Positions 60,775 to 64,000 of a stretch of 64,000 bases of DNA are shown one piece after another. The DNA is taken from NCBI GenBank assembly GCA_902587095.1, contig CACIJY010000001.1, forward strand, positions 186,001 through 250,000, written 5' to 3'. The first letter of the stretch is position 1; every line of letters begins with the position of its first letter. The notes beneath the pieces were generated by a model that did no database searches, had not been told where the DNA came from, and saw only the letters and a program-made list of their open reading frames with translations. Both the position numbers and the translations under genes were made by a program. The DNA comes from an uncultured Pelagibacteraceae bacterium. Lineage in GTDB: Bacteria > Pseudomonadota > Alphaproteobacteria > Pelagibacterales > Pelagibacteraceae.

Positions 60775-62396
60775 ATTTTCTTAATTTCCCATTTGATTAT
60801 TTCCTCTTCTTTTGAAATTTCTCCGTTTACATAAATATTATTATTTTCAGAGTATGAGTCTTTTTTGCCGAAATATAATCCAGTCTCAATGCCAAAATTG
60901 TTATAATTACAAGTAAATTTCCAACCAGTTTTTTTAAGTTGTAGCAAAATAGACTCTTTATCTTGTGTCTTTATTGCATTGGTTCCTGGCATCAAATGAA
61001 ATCGTATGTCAAAACTAACTTTCCGAAATTTTTTTTTGCTAATTAGTATATCCTTTCCGATATATCTAAATTCTTTAGGAAAATATTTAATATTTCTTTC
61101 GTGTAAAATACCATATTCTTTTAAATAACCATCATGAGACCCCTGTATTTCCCAAATCTCATCATCTTGATAAATTTTTTTTTTTAACACTTTCATATTA
61201 CTATCCAAAGCAAAGTAACCCGATCTATCTTTTTTAAATTTGCAAGAAGACCTATCATCAATTGAGAGGGTTGAATGTGCAGCTGTTGATTTAGATATAA
61301 TATTCAATTTATGATTATAATTTTGAAAATAACCACAATTTGTTATCAATTTTTCTTTGTCATGAAAAATCTCAAATGATAATGCACCAGATTGATAATC
61401 TACAGAATATCTTTTTTCTGGTGTTGGTCCAAAATCAACAATAATTTTATCTTTTTTATTTTTAATTATTGAGTAACCACCCAAACTGTTTAATTTATTG
61501 TTAAATTTATAACTGTGTTCTTTAAGGTATTTTTTGAATCCGGTAACATCTAAATTATGGTTGCCATTAAATAAAAATGAACCGTCATTATCTTCAAAAC
61601 AAAAATCAAAGGATTGGCCCAGATAAAATATTATCTCATTTAAATATTCTGGTATATCAGTATTAGAGTCTCTTAATAATTCTCTTATAAAAACAAAATA
61701 CTTTAAATAAAAAATTACCTGTCTTGGATTTCTAGATTTTGGAAAGCCATTGTTGTCAAAAATTGTATTGATTATTTTCTTTAATAATTGAAAACCCATA
61801 TTTAAATAATGCAACTGATGTTTAAAACATAAACCACCCATGATGATCGCAGAACATCCGATCATCTTGTCATTAACAAGCTCAGTATTTTCTATTTCAT
61901 TGGTTAAATGATTTAATTGTTTTTTTAAAACTTTTGTAAAGTTTATTTTAAAATATTCATCACCTTCATGATAGAAGTTATTAATATTTGCTATCCAAGA
62001 AATAATTCTTTTTGAGAGTGTGTTTAGTTCCCAGCTTTTGTAACTGTAGTTTTGATTTAAACTTGTCCAATTAGAGATTACAGATCTAGTAATCTTTTTT
62101 GAGGATTTTAAATCAATAGTAAATAACCAAAAAAAACTGTGTAGTTTTTTAAAATCCTTTTCCGATAAATTTTGATTTCCCCAAATACTTTCTATATTAT
62201 AATCCTCAATTCTATTCCTTCTATCCTTAACTTTAACAATACAATCAAATATCTTAAGGTGTGGAATATATTCAAAACCACCATCAAAAACTTTTGAAAT
62301 TTTGGTATTATAGATACTTGAGTTTAAATAAATTTTTCTGATTTGTTTTGTTATATATAGAAAAGGATTGGTTATTGAATTTTCTTTATATCCCAT
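60771..62396 (-). CDS. Heparinase II/III-like protein
   Basis: 541 aa; SIWGNQNLSEKDFKKLHSFFWL...GGYSIIKNKKDKIIVDFGPTP...AAHSTLSIDDRSS; lies between purH and rpe. Confidence 0.85.
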   Translation of the reverse strand: MGYKENSITNPFLYITKQIRKIYLNSSIYNTKISKVFDGGFEYIPHLKIFDCIVKVKDRRNRIEDYNIESIWGNQNLSEKDFKKLHSFFWLFTIDLKSSKKITRSVISNWTSLNQNYSYKSWELNTLSKRIISWIANINNFYHEGDEYFKINFTKVLKKQLNHLTNEIENTELVNDKMIGCSAIIMGGLCFKHQLHYLNMGFQLLKKIINTIFDNNGFPKSRNPRQVIFYLKYFVFIRELLRDSNTDIPEYLNEIIFYLGQSFDFCFEDNDGSFLFNGNHNLDVTGFKKYLKEHSYKFNNKLNSLGGYSIIKNKKDKIIVDFGPTPEKRYSVDYQSGALSFEIFHDKEKLITNCGYFQNYNHKLNIISKSTAAHSTLSIDDRSSCKFKKDRSGYFALDSNMKVLKKKIYQDDEIWEIQGSHDGYLKEYGILHERNIKYFPKEFRYIGKDILISKKKFRKVSFDIRFHLMPGTNAIKTQDKESILLQLKKTGWKFTCNYNNFGIETGLYFGKKDSYSENNNIYVNGEISKEEEIIKWEIKKI

Positions 62397-62403
62397 ACAA
62401 TGT

Positions 62404-63063
62404 CTAAATAGTTTTTAAAAAATTTATATTTTTTTTTATGTCTCCATTATTTTCTTTGAAAATTGTCGTACCTGAAACTAAAACATTCGCTCCAGCTTCA
62501 AGTACTTTTTTAAAGTTTGAGAAATTTATTCCGCCATCAACTTCAATATCAAATTTAAAATTATTTTTATCTTTAATTTCACTTATTCTTTCAATTTTTT
62601 TTAGAACATCTTTTATAAATTTTTGACCTCCAAATCCTGGAAAAACACTCATTACTAAAACTAAATCAATTTGATCCAGATATTTTTCTATCACTTCAAT
62701 TTTTGTGTCTGGATTTAATGATAAGCCTACTTTTTTTTTAAATTTTTTTATCTCATCAATAGACTCTTGTAATGAAGTAGTTGCCTCTGGGTGTATTGTA
62801 ATTATATCGGCTCCACTTTCTGCATAATCTTTTATGTACTTGTGCACAGGATTGATCATCAAATGTACGTCAAATGGAATATTAGTATATTTCCTCAAAG
62901 CTTTTATTACAGGAGGACCTATAGTTAGATTTGGTACAAAGTGACCATCCATAACATCTACATGAATCATATCAGCCCCACTATTCTCTAAATTTTTAAT
63001 TTCTTTCCCAAGCTGACTAAAATCTGCGGATAAAATTGATGGTGATATTTTTATTTTTTTCAT
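62404..63063 (-). CDS. rpe: Ribulose-phosphate 3-epimerase
   Basis: ISPSILSADFSQLGKEIKNLENSGADMIHVDVMDGHFVPNLTIGPPVI. Confidence 0.98.
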   Translation of the reverse strand: MKKIKISPSILSADFSQLGKEIKNLENSGADMIHVDVMDGHFVPNLTIGPPVIKALRKYTNIPFDVHLMINPVHKYIKDYAESGADIITIHPEATTSLQESIDEIKKFKKKVGLSLNPDTKIEVIEKYLDQIDLVLVMSVFPGFGGQKFIKDVLKKIERISEIKDKNNFKFDIEVDGGINFSNFKKVLEAGANVLVSGTTIFKENNGDIKKNINFLKTI

Positions 63064-63105
63064 TGATACTTATTTACTAGTATCAATTTTTGTTTTTTTT
63101 TTGAA

Positions 63106-63456
63106 TTATTTTTTACCAAATATTTGATAAATTTGAGACGCAATTTCACTTTCCAATGGAAAAGAAAGCATACCCATTACTGAATAACCCATTAAGTAAG
63201 GCATTAGATAAAATCGGAACATATAGAAAAACCATGCAACATATAAAGGAACCAGAGGTTTTATGATAAACGAAGGGGTTATAAACCTAAACATTGTTAT
63301 AAAAGGATCTGTCAATTTAACGAAAACTTTCATAAAGAAAAAACTAGAGTCTTCTCTTTGAAATATGTTCATTGCAACTCTACCAATTAAAGTCCACATG
63401 ATCATACCCATGACGTAGTCAATTAGGTAAATCATTGGATGAAAATTTGCGTACAT
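63106..63456 (-). CDS. Conserved hypothetical membrane protein (116 aa, possibly YGGT-like)
   Basis: Three hydrophobic segments; MYANFHPMIYLIDYVMGMIMWTLIGRVAMNIF. Confidence 0.6.
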   Translation of the reverse strand: MYANFHPMIYLIDYVMGMIMWTLIGRVAMNIFQREDSSFFFMKVFVKLTDPFITMFRFITPSFIIKPLVPLYVAWFFYMFRFYLMPYLMGYSVMGMLSFPLESEIASQIYQIFGKK

Positions 63457-63472
63457 GTCTGAGAAAAAAACT

Positions 63473-63501
63473 TAAGGGGCGATAAATTCTCGCCCCTTAA
63501 A
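63473..63501 (-). terminator. Rho-independent terminator of the symporter gene
   Basis: AAGGGGCGA-taaattc-TCGCCCCTT stem; followed on the minus strand by AAGTTTTTTTC. Confidence 0.85.
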
Positions 63502-63511
63502 AATTAAGTAT

Positions 63512-64000
63512 TTAGTGTTGTCTTCCTAGTATCGCTTTACCACTTGGTACACGAACATCGTCTACCATTTTTTGAGTAGCTGCGTCTGGCGCTTTAGTTG
63601 CCAAGCTGACTACGATCATAAGTACTAAGCTTACTACCGATCCAACTATACCAAATGTTAACTGAGTAATATCTAAGAAACCAGGGTAACCACTTCTTAC
63701 AGCAATTAAGTATGCTGTTCCAGCGGCTAGTCCTCCTAGCATTCCCGCGACTGCTCCTTGAGCATTTGCTCTCTTCCACCATACTCCTAGTACAAGTGGG
63801 AAGAATAATCCTGACATCGCAAAGTCAAAAGCCCAGATGACCGAACCTAAGATACCTTGAATTTCAAGTGCTGCAATTGTTGCTCCAGCGAAACCAATTA
63901 ATACAAGCAATATCCTTGCGATCAACAATCTTTTAGCTGTCTCCGCTTTAGGGTTAATCATCTTGTAGTAAATGTCGTGAGATAATGCGTTAGATATCGC
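63512..64000 (-). CDS. Sodium:solute symporter (SSS, ActP-like), C-terminal part, runs off window end
   Basis: Frame stays open upstream of 63961: ...AISNALSHDIYYKMINPKAETAKRLLIARILLV; FPLVLGVWWKRANAQGAVAGMLGG. Confidence 0.88.
   Translation of the reverse strand, partial: AISNALSHDIYYKMINPKAETAKRLLIARILLVLIGFAGATIAALEIQGILGSVIWAFDFAMSGLFFPLVLGVWWKRANAQGAVAGMLGGLAAGTAYLIAVRSGYPGFLDITQLTFGIVGSVVSLVLMIVVSLATKAPDAATQKMVDDVRVPSGKAILGRQH

Noticed and set aside
63594-63782. 62-aa minus-strand ORF within the symporter
   Set aside because: Out-of-frame overlap of a clear SSS transporter.
1-64000. CRISPR array, prophage, transposon, rRNA operon or toxin-antitoxin locus
   Set aside because: No direct-repeat arrays, phage or transposase motifs, or rRNA signatures seen when reading the sequence and ORFs; small-protein pairs found do not resemble known toxin-antitoxin families.

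Overview
This AT-rich, gene-dense window looks like a SAR11 / Pelagibacterales-type (Alphaproteobacteria) chromosome segment. The basis is low GC, very short spacers, a SAR11-like porin and alphaproteobacterial gene order. Almost all of it is housekeeping: trpS-murJ, maeB, grpE-dnaK-dnaJ, dapB-nth, leuS-lptE-holA, parB-parA-rsmG-mnmG-mnmE-(sulfotransferase)-rho-hemJ-hemH-hemE, ppsR-maf-aroE-coaE-dnaQ, secB, hslUV, hisBHAFE, ftsK, purH, rpe and one tRNA-Gly(GCC). I saw no CRISPR array, rRNA, prophage or transposon. The most interesting items are not in the ORF track or are non-coding: (1) a 35-codon ORF resembling ribosome-rescue factor ArfA (YKPRIIKPKKGKGSFKRK), start-stop coupled to a winged-helix regulator; (2) two near-perfect Fur-type boxes, centres 60 bp apart, between dapB and an unlisted 59-aa protein with 8 cysteines; (3) a putative oriC between hemE and ppsR, with a gene-strand switch and a near-perfect parS inside rsmG; (4) a sigma32-like promoter before dnaK and a weaker one before hslV; (5) a GC-rich nested hairpin after tesA; (6) a terminator hairpin that doubles as the last codons of a ThiE-like gene; (7) a 68-bp overlap of divergent 5' ends (tsaB / polysaccharide deacetylase). 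All functional names come from motif and family recognition by eye; no database search was run.
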